A stretch of 6,267 nucleotides of DNA from a bacterium MnTg04 (lineage in GTDB: Bacteria; Pseudomonadota; Gammaproteobacteria; Steroidobacterales; MnTg04). Both the position numbers and the translations under genes were made by a program. Within the stretch, counting starts at the first letter, position 1. Every line of letters starts with the position of its first letter. The stretch covers positions 1 to 6,267 of the forward strand of contig BFAU01000129.1 in the NCBI GenBank assembly GCA_008975185.1. Direction: 5' to 3'. The notes beneath the pieces were generated by a model that saw only the letters and a program-made list of their open reading frames with translations, was not told the origin of the DNA and searched no databases. Below are positions 1 through 5,354 of the stretch, in pieces.

Positions 1-258
1 GACATCCTTTGCGGGATCGAGTCGGGGTTCCTGTGTCAGGAAACCGATCTTGATGCCGGGCTGCGGGCGCGCCTCGCCTTCGAACTCGGTATCGAGCCCG
101 GCCATGATCCGCAGCAGCGTGGATTTGCCGGCGCCATTCAGACCGAGCACGCCGATCTTGGCGCCGGGGAAAAAGCTCAGGGAAATATCACGCAGGATGA
201 AGCGCTTGGGTGGCACGATCTTGGCCACCTTGTTCATGGTGTAAATAAACTGTGCCAT
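1..258 (-). CDS. ettA: EttA, energy-dependent translational throttle (ABC-F ATPase), N-terminal part only
   Basis: The minus strand reads as an open frame of 86 codons from an ATG at 256-258 to the left window edge, so the C-terminal ~85% lies outside. The protein begins MAQFIYTMNKVAKIVPPKR and continues with a Walker A loop, GLNGAGKST, at residues 39-47. The motif GEARPQPGIKIG (61-72) follows, then TQEP, where the Q-loop glutamine sits. This opening is nearly the same as EttA of Escherichia coli as I recall it. EttA is a soluble protein with two ABC domains that binds the ribosomal E site and gates the first elongation step according to the ATP/ADP ratio. The ATG was chosen because family members start MAQF. 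A GTG codon lies directly upstream in frame (259-261) and cannot be excluded. No strong Shine-Dalgarno is visible, only an A-rich run just upstream. Family assignment is very secure; the rest of the gene cannot be inspected. Confidence 0.95.
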   Translation of the reverse strand, partial: MAQFIYTMNKVAKIVPPKRFILRDISLSFFPGAKIGVLGLNGAGKSTLLRIMAGLDTEFEGEARPQPGIKIGFLTQEPRLDPAKDV

Positions 259-292
259 CACATTTTTTTTCGGTTTACCCGGACGGCCGCGG

Positions 293-321
293 ATTATCCG
301 TTGATTGTCCGGATAAGCCAA
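293..321 (-). promoter_or_regulatory. Probable sigma70 promoter of ettA
   Basis: Read on the minus strand, a -35 element TTGGCT (316-321, 4 of 6 consensus bases) and a -10 element GATAAT (293-298, 5 of 6) are separated by exactly 17 bp. The predicted start is near 285-287, giving a leader of roughly 28 nt before the ettA ATG at 258. A perfect TTGACA also occurs on this strand at 343-348, but no acceptable -10 lies 16-18 bp downstream of it. This is a consensus match only; no experimental support is available from the sequence. Confidence 0.5.
294..316. promoter_or_regulatory. Inverted repeat inside the ettA promoter spacer
   Basis: TTATCCG (294-300) and CGGATAA (310-316) form a perfect 7-bp inverted repeat around a 9-nt centre. 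It spans the spacer and touches both the proposed -10 and -35 boxes of ettA, where a dimeric repressor could block polymerase. It lies upstream of the predicted transcription start, so it would act as DNA rather than as a leader hairpin. That it is an operator is inference; seven base pairs can arise by chance. Confidence 0.35.
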
Positions 322-360
322 GCAGAATCAGCGAAAGGCCTCTGTCAATCCTGATATTTT

Positions 361-503
361 GATGGGCGATGGGGGTATTTGGATTGGGGTTCTTTTTTGA
401 TTGGTGGGTTGCGGGCCGCTGGTATACCCACTGCTAGATGAACTTCGTTCCGAATCGAGCTGTGGGTTTACCAGCGTCCCGCAACGGTCAGCGTTGATGT
501 TTC
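361..503. repeat. REPIN-like repeat, copy A, with long hairpin 408-485
   Basis: This is the first of two tandem units of about 143 bp. Its core is a long inverted repeat: the arm at 408-431 pairs with 462-485 over 24 positions with two mismatches (416/477 and 425/468). The loop is the 30 nt at 432-461. Inside it, GCT/AGC and GAT/ATC can extend the stem, and GAAC-TTC-GTTC (440-450) can form an alternative small hairpin. The unit starts at a GATGG motif (361-365) that recurs at 504 and 648, marking the unit borders. A 70-codon open frame across this region (401-613) is just the repeat read as protein and has no gene-like features. Two inverted half-sites around a loop resemble the extragenic REPIN/BIME elements moved by RAYT transposases, but no RAYT gene is in the window. 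Confidence 0.8.
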
Positions 504-647
504 GATGGGCGGCGGTGGGATTTGGATTGGAGTTCTTTCTTAGATTGGTGGGTTGCGGGCCACTGGTTTACCCACTGCTAGATGAACTTCGTTCCGAATC
601 GAGCTGTGGGTAAACCAGCGTCCCACAACGGTCGGCGTTGATGCTTC
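504..647. repeat. REPIN-like repeat, copy B, with long hairpin 552-629
   Basis: This second tandem unit is offset by 143-144 bp from copy A; one inserted base lies in the stretch before the hairpin. Arms 552-575 and 606-629 pair over 24 positions, with mismatches on the plus strand at 556/625, 560/621 and 562/619. The 30-nt loop (576-605) is identical to that of copy A, while the arms and flanks differ at several sites. Compared with copy A, the pair 568/613 is T-A instead of A-T, and 569/612 is a T-A pair where copy A has a T/T mismatch. The unit ends at TTCGATGG (645-652), immediately upstream of the deacetylase gene. Function is unknown; it is extragenic. Confidence 0.8.
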
Positions 648-702
648 GATGGACAATCGGGCGGGTTCTTGCCAGTGTCTGTGGGATGTACGGGAGTGGG
701 CG

Positions 703-1641
703 ATGGATAAGCGGGTAGGCCTGGCGATCGGCGAGGAGATCGCGGCTTATGGTTTTGGCGATGACCATCCGTTTGGTTACGATCGCCACGATGTGTTCGT
801 GGATGCGCTGGAGCGCCAGGGTTTGCTGGATGGCCTGCGGCGCACGCCCGTTCGGCAGGCCAGCGACGATGAGCTGGGCAGTTTTCACAGTGCCGGTTAC
901 CTGGCGAAGGTACGTGAGTTGTCGAAGACCGGCGCCGGTTACCTGGACCTGGGCGATACGCCGGCATTCGCGGGCATGTACGAGATTACTGCCTGTGTGG
1001 TGGGCGCGGTTCTCGAAGCGGCGCGTGCGATCATCGATGGCGATGTGGACCGGGGGTTCGTGCCCATCGCCGGCTTGCACCACGCTTCGAGAACATCGGC
1101 TGCCGGTTTTTGTGTGTTTAACGATTGCGGTGTTTTGATCGAGCAACTGCATCGGCACTGGGGTTTCGAGCGCATCGCCTATGTCGATATCGATGCGCAT
1201 CATGGTGACGGTGTGTATTACGGATTTGCCGACAAGCCCTGGCTCATTTTTGCCGATCTCCACGAGGACGGCCGCTATCTGTATCCCGGGACCGGTGCGG
1301 CAGCGGAAACCGGCACCGGCGAGGGCGAGGGGTTCAAGCTCAATATCCCGATGGCGCCCGGCGCGGGGGACCGCGAGTTCATGGCTGCCTGGCCGCGGGT
1401 GGAGGAGTTCCTCGAACGGCACGACCCGCAATTCGTGATTTTGCAATGCGGTGCGGACAGCCTGGCCGGCGACCCGATCACCAATCTTCGTTATACGCCG
1501 GCTGCGCACGGCCATGCCGCTGCCCGGCTTTGCCGCTTCGCCGGCGGCAAGGTGCTGGCGCTCGGCGGCGGTGGCTACAACCGTGCCAACCTGGCAGCTG
1601 GCTGGAGCCGCGTCGTTAAAGAGTTGATGGCAACCGCTTGA
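703..1641 (+). CDS. Histone deacetylase / AcuC-family zinc deacetylase
   Basis: This 312-residue protein belongs to the arginase-deacetylase fold family of eukaryotic HDACs, AcuC and acetylpolyamine amidohydrolases, which hydrolyse acetyl-lysine or acetyl-polyamine amides in the cytoplasm. Counting from the ATG at 703, the general acid/base pair is H126-H127 (GLHHA). GFCVFND follows at 135-141, zinc ligands D164 and H166 lie in YVDIDAHHGDG, and the third ligand D252 is in QCGADSL. The catalytic tyrosine Y292 is in LGGGGYN. All are intact, so the enzyme should be active. An in-frame ATG at 649 would add 18 residues, but it falls in the border motif of the upstream repeat. The ATG at 703 is preceded by GGGAG (692-696) at a 6-nt spacing and leads directly into the conserved KRVGLAIG strand. 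The natural substrate cannot be told from sequence. It appears monocistronic; no clear terminator is seen in 1642-1680. Confidence 0.92.
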   Translation: MDKRVGLAIGEEIAAYGFGDDHPFGYDRHDVFVDALERQGLLDGLRRTPVRQASDDELGSFHSAGYLAKVRELSKTGAGYLDLGDTPAFAGMYEITACVVGAVLEAARAIIDGDVDRGFVPIAGLHHASRTSAAGFCVFNDCGVLIEQLHRHWGFERIAYVDIDAHHGDGVYYGFADKPWLIFADLHEDGRYLYPGTGAAAETGTGEGEGFKLNIPMAPGAGDREFMAAWPRVEEFLERHDPQFVILQCGADSLAGDPITNLRYTPAAHGHAAARLCRFAGGKVLALGGGGYNRANLAAGWSRVVKELMATA

Positions 1642-1680
1642 GCATTGGCGTTAAAATTACCGGCGGCGGCTTCACTATGC

Positions 1681-1709
1681 TTGATGCGTGATGCGCAACA
1701 CGCTATACT
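1681..1709 (+). promoter_or_regulatory. Sigma70-type promoter of higBA
   Basis: TTGATG (1681-1686, 4 of 6 -35 bases) and TATACT (1704-1709, 5 of 6 -10 bases) are 17 bp apart. The expected transcription start, about 7 nt past the -10, falls at 1715-1717, on the GTG start codon of higB at 1716. The toxin message would then have little or no leader. The elements are visible; the start site is inferred. Confidence 0.6.
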
Positions 1710-1717
1710 TGCAAAGT
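1686..1717. promoter_or_regulatory. Candidate HigA operator: two inverted repeats over the higBA promoter
   Basis: Two short palindromes overlap the promoter. GCGTG (1686-1690) and CACGC (1699-1703) surround 8 nt and fill the spacer. ACTT (1707-1710) and AAGT (1714-1717) surround GCA and cover the end of the -10 box and the start codon. A direct repeat TGATGCG also occurs twice in tandem (1682-1695). HigA-type antitoxins and HigBA complexes repress their own promoters through such sites, so these are the natural candidates. Which palindrome matters, if either, cannot be decided from sequence. Confidence 0.45.
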
Positions 1718-1994
1718 GATCAAGTCATCCAGGCATAAAGGGCTCCGTAGATTCTTCGAAAGCGGGTCCAAAGCAGGGATTCAAGGCCGCCATGCTGATC
1801 GTCTTCGATTACAACTGGCGGCTCTGGATACCGCCCAGGGCATTGAGGATATGGATGTGCCCGGATACCGGCTGCATCCTCTCAAAGGCGGTGCGCCTGG
1901 CCGCTGGGCGATTCGGGTTAGTGGAAACTGGCGACTGACTTTTGAATTTCGCGATGGAAACAGTCACGTTTTGGACTACGAGGATTATCACTGA
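1716..1994 (+). CDS. higB: HigB toxin, RelE-superfamily ribosome-dependent mRNA interferase
   Basis: This is a small basic protein of 92 residues, the usual HigB length. It begins MIKSSRHKGLRRFFESGSKA and ends VLDYEDYH. Family members cleave mRNA in the ribosomal A site. Residues reported as important in Proteus vulgaris HigB fall at the same positions here: H54, R73, D90, Y91 and H92, which suggests an intact, active toxin. The start is GTG at 1716; no in-frame ATG exists before the codon for residue 46, and the family opens MIKSF-K-GL. There is no Shine-Dalgarno, consistent with a leaderless message from the promoter at 1681-1709. The stop codon overlaps the next ATG by one base (TGATG), coupling toxin and antitoxin translation in the toxin-first order typical of HigBA. 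The GC content seems lower than in neighbouring housekeeping genes, in keeping with acquisition as a module. Confidence 0.93.
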   Translation: MIKSSRHKGLRRFFESGSKAGIQGRHADRLRLQLAALDTAQGIEDMDVPGYRLHPLKGGAPGRWAIRVSGNWRLTFEFRDGNSHVLDYEDYH

Positions 1995-2287
1995 TGAATA
2001 TGCATAATCCGCCGCACCCGGGCGAGTTTATTCGGGAAACATATATTGAGCCGTTCGAAATCAGCATTCGTTCGCTTGCCGAGAGTCTGGGGGTGGCGCC
2101 GTCAACCTTGACGCGAATTGTCAGTATGCGCAGCGGTATCAGCCCGGAGATGGCTTTGAGGCTGGCGAAGGCGCTCGGCCGCTCGCCGGAGAGTTGGCTT
2201 GCCATGCAGCACAATTTTGATTTGTGGCAGGCCAGGATGACCGCGGATCTTTCGGCTGTTCAGAAAATTCAGTTTGAAGCGGCCTGA
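1994..2287 (+). CDS. higA: HigA antitoxin, XRE-type helix-turn-helix repressor
   Basis: A 97-residue protein with the HigA signature: NPPHPGEFIRE near the start, then a helix-turn-helix at about residues 24-46 with a scaffold helix in SIRSLAESLGV and a recognition helix in APSTLTRIVS. The conserved block SGISPEMALRLAKALGRSPESWL follows at 47-69. It should bind and neutralise HigB and repress the shared promoter. The start ATG at 1994 overlaps the higB stop by one base. A second ATG two codons on (2000) aligns equally well with family members beginning MHNPPHPGE, so the true start may be there. No frame disruption is visible. The VSMRS segment after the recognition helix replaces the more usual NG-R/KS turn, a modest family variation. 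The pair is compact, complete and probably functional. Confidence 0.93.
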   Translation: MNMHNPPHPGEFIRETYIEPFEISIRSLAESLGVAPSTLTRIVSMRSGISPEMALRLAKALGRSPESWLAMQHNFDLWQARMTADLSAVQKIQFEAA

Positions 2288-2293
2288 CCGGCA

Positions 2294-2455
2294 ATGAGAA
2301 ATCCCAACAGGTATGAAAAAGATATTTTGAAGTCGGTAGAGGCGGGCGAGTGGACATCGGTGGACGGTCGCAAGAAGTTGACCGAACAGTACCAAAACAT
2401 TGCGCTACGACGGCCAATGCAAAAAAAAGGAATGCCATGTTCAGCAAGGAAATGA
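2294..2455 (+). pseudogene. Remnant of a CopG-like antitoxin gene, N-terminus only
   Basis: An open frame of 53 codons starts 6 nt after the higA stop and ends inside the glyA coding region, overlapping it by 19 nt. Its first ~37 residues, MRNPNRYEKDILKSVEAGEW onward through TEQYQNIA, resemble the N-terminal part of small CopG-like antitoxins. Those contain E-K-D-I-L-S-E-GEW-S followed by a basic helix and a ribbon-helix-helix with a KKDKR-NIR strand. Here the similarity stops at codon 37. In the next frame (from 2399) the residues ATTANAKKRNAM weakly recall the missing strand, suggesting a frameshift around 2396-2402, before an A8 run at 2421-2428. The DNA-binding and C-terminal helices are absent, replaced by glyA. 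The family likeness is from memory and moderate. It could instead be a short intact peptide or a chance frame. No partner toxin is present. Confidence 0.5.
2427..2431 (+). promoter_or_regulatory. Ribosome binding site of glyA
   Basis: AAGGA at the end of an A8 run lies 5 nt before the ATG at 2437. It decides the start of glyA: the open frame continues upstream to 2350, but those 29 extra codons belong to the antitoxin-remnant region and have no counterpart in serine hydroxymethyltransferases. Confidence 0.75.
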
Positions 2456-3705
2456 CGATCGCGGGTTTCGATGACGAGCTATATCAGTCCATCGAGGCCG
2501 AGCGTCGCCGACAGGAAGAGCATATCGAGTTGATCGCCTCGGAAAATTACGCAAGTCCGCGGGTGCTGGAAGCGCAAGGCAGCGTGCTGACCAACAAGTA
2601 CGCCGAGGGCTATCCCGAAAAACGGTATTACGGCGGTTGCGAGAACGTCGATGTGGCCGAGGCGCTGGCGATTGACCGCGCCAAAGAGCTGTTTTCCGCC
2701 AGCTATGCCAACGTGCAGCCGCATTCCGGTTCCAGCGCCAACATCGCGGCCTACCTGACGATGATGAAACCCGGTGAGACGTTGCTCGGCATGAGCCTGG
2801 CTCACGGCGGCCATTTGACGCACGGATCGAAGGTGAATTTTTCCGGCAAGGTGTTCAATGCCGTCCAATACGGCTTGGACGAGGCGACCGGCGAGATCGA
2901 CTACCAGCAGGTCGAGGACCTGGCCAAGGAACACCGGCCCAAAGTCGTGGTCGCCGGATTTTCCGCGTATTCGCGGATCGTCGATTGGCAGCGGTTCCGG
3001 GCCATTGCCGATGAGGTCGGCGCCTTCCTTTTTGTCGACATGGCGCATGTCGCCGGCCTGGTCGCCGCGGGCATTTACCCGAACCCGGTGCCGATCGCCG
3101 ATATCACGACGACGACGACGCACAAGACTTTGCGCGGCCCACGCGGTGGCCTGATCCTGGCGCGCGAGAATGCGGAGCTCACCAAAAAAATCAATTCGCT
3201 GGTGTTTCCGGGAACCCAGGGCGGGCCGTTGATGCACGTGATCGCGGCCAAGGCGGTCGCGCTGAAGGAAGCCATGCAGCCTGATTTCAGGGTTTACCAG
3301 CAGCAGGTCGTGGAAAACGCCAGGCTGATGACGCGGATACTGATCGATCGTGGTTACAACATCGTTTCCGGCGGCACCGACAATCATTTGTTCCTGGTCG
3401 ACCTGATCGACAAGGACATCACCGGCAAGGATGCGGACGCCGCGTTGGGCCGGGCCAACATCACGGTCAACAAGAACGCCGTGCCGAACGACCCGCGTTC
3501 GCCATTCGTCACCAGCGGCCTGCGCCTGGGAACGCCGGCGGTAACGACCCGCGGTTTTGGCCAGCCGGAAATCGAACGGCTGACGAACTGGATTGCCGAT
3601 GTGCTCGACGATCTGGAAAATAACGCCACGATAGATCGGGTGAGGGCCGAGGTGCTCGCGCTGTGTACCCGTTTCCCGGTCTATCGCGCCGCAGATTCGG
3701 CTTAG
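2437..3705 (+). CDS. glyA: Serine hydroxymethyltransferase
   Basis: A 422-residue, PLP-dependent cytoplasmic enzyme that interconverts serine and glycine while loading tetrahydrofolate with one-carbon units for purine, thymidylate and methionine synthesis. Family landmarks sit within one residue of the E. coli enzyme (417 residues). They are E57 in NKYAEGYP, Y65 in KRYYGG, H126 in AHGGHLTHG, D201 and H204 in DMAHVAGL, the Schiff-base lysine K230 in TTTTTHKTLRGPRGG, and R363 in TSGLRLGTP, which holds the substrate carboxylate. Nothing essential is missing. The start at 2437 is supported by AAGGA 5 nt upstream and by the family N-terminus. I could not identify a convincing promoter between higA and glyA, so transcription may come from the higBA promoter or a weak site in 2288-2436. 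nrdR begins 27 nt after the stop, and glyA probably heads the nrdR-rib operon. Confidence 0.97.
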   Translation: MFSKEMTIAGFDDELYQSIEAERRRQEEHIELIASENYASPRVLEAQGSVLTNKYAEGYPEKRYYGGCENVDVAEALAIDRAKELFSASYANVQPHSGSSANIAAYLTMMKPGETLLGMSLAHGGHLTHGSKVNFSGKVFNAVQYGLDEATGEIDYQQVEDLAKEHRPKVVVAGFSAYSRIVDWQRFRAIADEVGAFLFVDMAHVAGLVAAGIYPNPVPIADITTTTTHKTLRGPRGGLILARENAELTKKINSLVFPGTQGGPLMHVIAAKAVALKEAMQPDFRVYQQQVVENARLMTRILIDRGYNIVSGGTDNHLFLVDLIDKDITGKDADAALGRANITVNKNAVPNDPRSPFVTSGLRLGTPAVTTRGFGQPEIERLTNWIADVLDDLENNATIDRVRAEVLALCTRFPVYRAADSA

Positions 3706-3730
3706 CGGCAAGATTGCCTGACGGTTGCCG
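3706..3730 (+). other. Mutually exclusive small hairpins between glyA and nrdR
   Basis: The 27-nt gap contains CGGCAA (3706-3711), which can pair either with TTGCCG (3725-3730) around a 13-nt loop, or locally as GGCA-AGAT-TGCC (3707-3718). The longer form ends 2 nt before the nrdR ATG and would hide its initiation region; the local form would free it. No U-tract follows, so it is not a terminator. The pairing is visible; a regulatory role is speculation. Confidence 0.3.
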
Positions 3731-3732
3731 GT

Positions 3733-4245
3733 ATGCATTGCCCGTTTTGTGCCCACGAAGAGACCAAGGTCATCGATTCCCGATTGGCCGGCGATGGCCG
3801 TCAGGTCAGGCGCAGGCGCGAATGCCTGAGTTGCGCCGAGCGTTTTACGACTTTCGAATCGGCCGAACTGGTGATGCCGCGGATCGTCAAGCGGGACCAG
3901 AGCCGTCAGCCTTTCGACGAGGCGAAGTTGCGCCACGGTATGCTCAAGGCACTGGAGAAGAGGCCGGTCGGCAGCGAAGACATCGAGGCCGCGGTTCAGC
4001 GTATCGTGCATGCCCTGGCAACCCAGGGTGAGCGGGAAATTCCGGCGGGGCAGCTTGGCGAGGCGGTCATGCGCGAATTGCATCAGCTCGACCAGGTGGC
4101 CTATGTGCGTTTCGCCTCGGTCTACCGCAGTTTCCAGGATGTCGATGCTTTTCGCGAGGAGATCGAGCGACTGAAACTGATGCCGTCAGCCGAATTCGAA
4201 CGCGAACAGATGTCGTTGCTGCCCGACGACAAGAAAAAGAAATGA
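3733..4245 (+). CDS. nrdR: NrdR, ATP-cone transcriptional repressor of ribonucleotide reductase genes
   Basis: A 170-residue protein with the two-part NrdR architecture. The N-terminal zinc ribbon has cysteines C3, C6, C31 and C34 (MHCPFC and ECLSC) and the basic stretch RQVRRRR at 23-29 used in DNA contact. An ATP-cone follows at about 49-139, from PRIVKRDQ to YRSFQDVDAF. It senses ATP/dATP and controls binding to NrdR boxes upstream of nrd operons. The length is slightly above the usual 150-160 because of a C-terminal tail ending in DDKKKK. Its ATG leads directly into the invariant MHCPFC, so the start is secure, although the Shine-Dalgarno is weak. The last codons overlap ribD by 4 nt (ATGA), implying coupled translation. 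Placement just before ribD is common in proteobacteria. I see no NrdR box in this window, so its targets lie elsewhere. Confidence 0.97.
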   Translation: MHCPFCAHEETKVIDSRLAGDGRQVRRRRECLSCAERFTTFESAELVMPRIVKRDQSRQPFDEAKLRHGMLKALEKRPVGSEDIEAAVQRIVHALATQGEREIPAGQLGEAVMRELHQLDQVAYVRFASVYRSFQDVDAFREEIERLKLMPSAEFEREQMSLLPDDKKKK

Positions 4246-5351
4246 CTGAAGCCATCGACAACCGCTACATGGCCCTCGCCGTTCGGCTTGCGCGCCACGG
4301 ACTGTATTCGACGCCGCCCAACCCGCGGGTCGGTTGCGTGCTGGTTCGCGACGGGCAGATTGTCGGCGAGGGCTGGCATAAAAAAACCGGTGGGCCGCAT
4401 GCCGAGATCATGGCGCTCGTGGAGGCCGGCGAGCGGGCTCGTGGCGCGGATGTTTACCTGACGCTGGAGCCGTGCAGCCATCACGGGCGGACCCCGCCCT
4501 GCAGCCAGGCGCTGGTCGAGGCCGGCGTGGCCAGGGTGGTCGTGGCGCAGCGCGATCCCAACCCGCAGGTCGATGGTCGCGGTATCGGCGATCTTGAAAA
4601 AGCCGGCATCGTCGTCGAGACCGGTTTGATGGCGGAGGTGGCAGAAGCGATCAACCCGGGATTCAATAAACGGATGCGCAGCGGTCTGCCGTTTGTCCGC
4701 TCCAAGCTGGCGACCAGTCTCGATGGGCGCACGGCGATGGCGAGCGGGGAAAGCCAGTGGATAACCGGCGAGGCGGCGCGCCGGGATGTGCAACGCTGGC
4801 GGGCGCAAAGTTGTGCGGTCCTCAGCGGCAGCGGCACGGTGATCGCCGATGACCCGTCGTTGAACCAGCGACTGGAAGGAGAGGAACGCCAGCCTCTTCG
4901 GGTCATCGTGGACAGCGGGCTGCGGGTACCGATCGATGCGAAATGCCTGAACCTGGATGGACCGCGATTGCTGGTGACGACCGCCGACAAGATACCGCTG
5001 GCAGGCGCTTACCAGGATCGCGGGATCGAGGTGCTGGGTTTGGCGGCCAGACCCGATGGCAAGGTAGACCTGCGCCAGTTGATGCTCGAACTGGCGAAAC
5101 GGCAAATCAACGAAGTCATGGTCGAAGCGGGGCCGCTGCTCAACGGCGCGTTGCTGGCCGCAAGACTGGTCGATGAATTGCTGGTTTACCAGGCGAGTCA
5201 CGTCATGGGCAACGAGGGCCGTGGGATGTTCGCGATTCCCGGCCTGGTCAAAATGAATCAGCGCATCCAGCTCGAGCGCAAGGATTTGCGTATGGTGGGC
5301 GCCGATCTGCGACTGCTTTTCGCGGTCAGCAACCGGGACGATCGCGGTTAG
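4242..5351 (+). CDS. ribD: RibD, bifunctional riboflavin pathway deaminase/reductase
   Basis: A 369-residue bifunctional enzyme, the normal length. The N-terminal deaminase domain (about 1-145) removes the pyrimidine amino group of the GTP-cyclohydrolase II product. Its zinc site is explicit: H53 and E55 in GPHAEIMAL, then C78 and C87 in EPCSHHGRTPPC. The C-terminal reductase domain (about 150-365) then reduces the ribosyl group with NADPH. It shows RSKLATSLDGRTA (153-165), SQWITG (171-176), GSGTVIADDPSLNQR (196-210) and VMVEAGPLLNGALL in the last third. Both active sites look complete. It acts in the cytoplasm upstream of RibH and RibE. The start overlaps the nrdR stop by 4 nt, and riboflavin synthase starts 3 nt after the stop. 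There is no room for an FMN riboswitch directly ahead of this gene. Confidence 0.97.
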   Translation: MTEAIDNRYMALAVRLARHGLYSTPPNPRVGCVLVRDGQIVGEGWHKKTGGPHAEIMALVEAGERARGADVYLTLEPCSHHGRTPPCSQALVEAGVARVVVAQRDPNPQVDGRGIGDLEKAGIVVETGLMAEVAEAINPGFNKRMRSGLPFVRSKLATSLDGRTAMASGESQWITGEAARRDVQRWRAQSCAVLSGSGTVIADDPSLNQRLEGEERQPLRVIVDSGLRVPIDAKCLNLDGPRLLVTTADKIPLAGAYQDRGIEVLGLAARPDGKVDLRQLMLELAKRQINEVMVEAGPLLNGALLAARLVDELLVYQASHVMGNEGRGMFAIPGLVKMNQRIQLERKDLRMVGADLRLLFAVSNRDDRG

Positions 5352-5354
5352 TTT

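Noticed and set aside
343..348. Perfect minus-strand TTGACA as the ettA -35 box
   Set aside because: No reasonable -10 element at 15-18 bp; the pair at 293-321 is a better overall match.
401..613. 70-codon plus-strand frame containing the same ~20-residue segment twice
   Set aside because: It is the hairpin repeat translated; it has no ribosome binding site and its repetition follows the DNA repeat exactly.
568..1515. 315-codon minus-strand frame opposite the deacetylase gene
   Set aside because: Antisense shadow of a GC-rich gene; composition is rich in Arg/His/Gln without family motifs, and it ends in the repeat.
1642..1680. Possible terminator after the deacetylase gene
   Set aside because: GC-rich CCGGCGGCGGC is present, but I find no stable hairpin followed by a T-run.
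3106..3120. (ACG)5 trinucleotide run, possible slippage site
   Set aside because: It encodes the conserved threonine stretch before the PLP lysine of glyA; a triplet change would hit the active site, so phase variation is unlikely.
2479..4083. 534-codon minus-strand frame opposite glyA and nrdR
   Set aside because: Spans two clearly real plus-strand genes and shows no recognisable domain; long antisense frames are expected from the codon bias.
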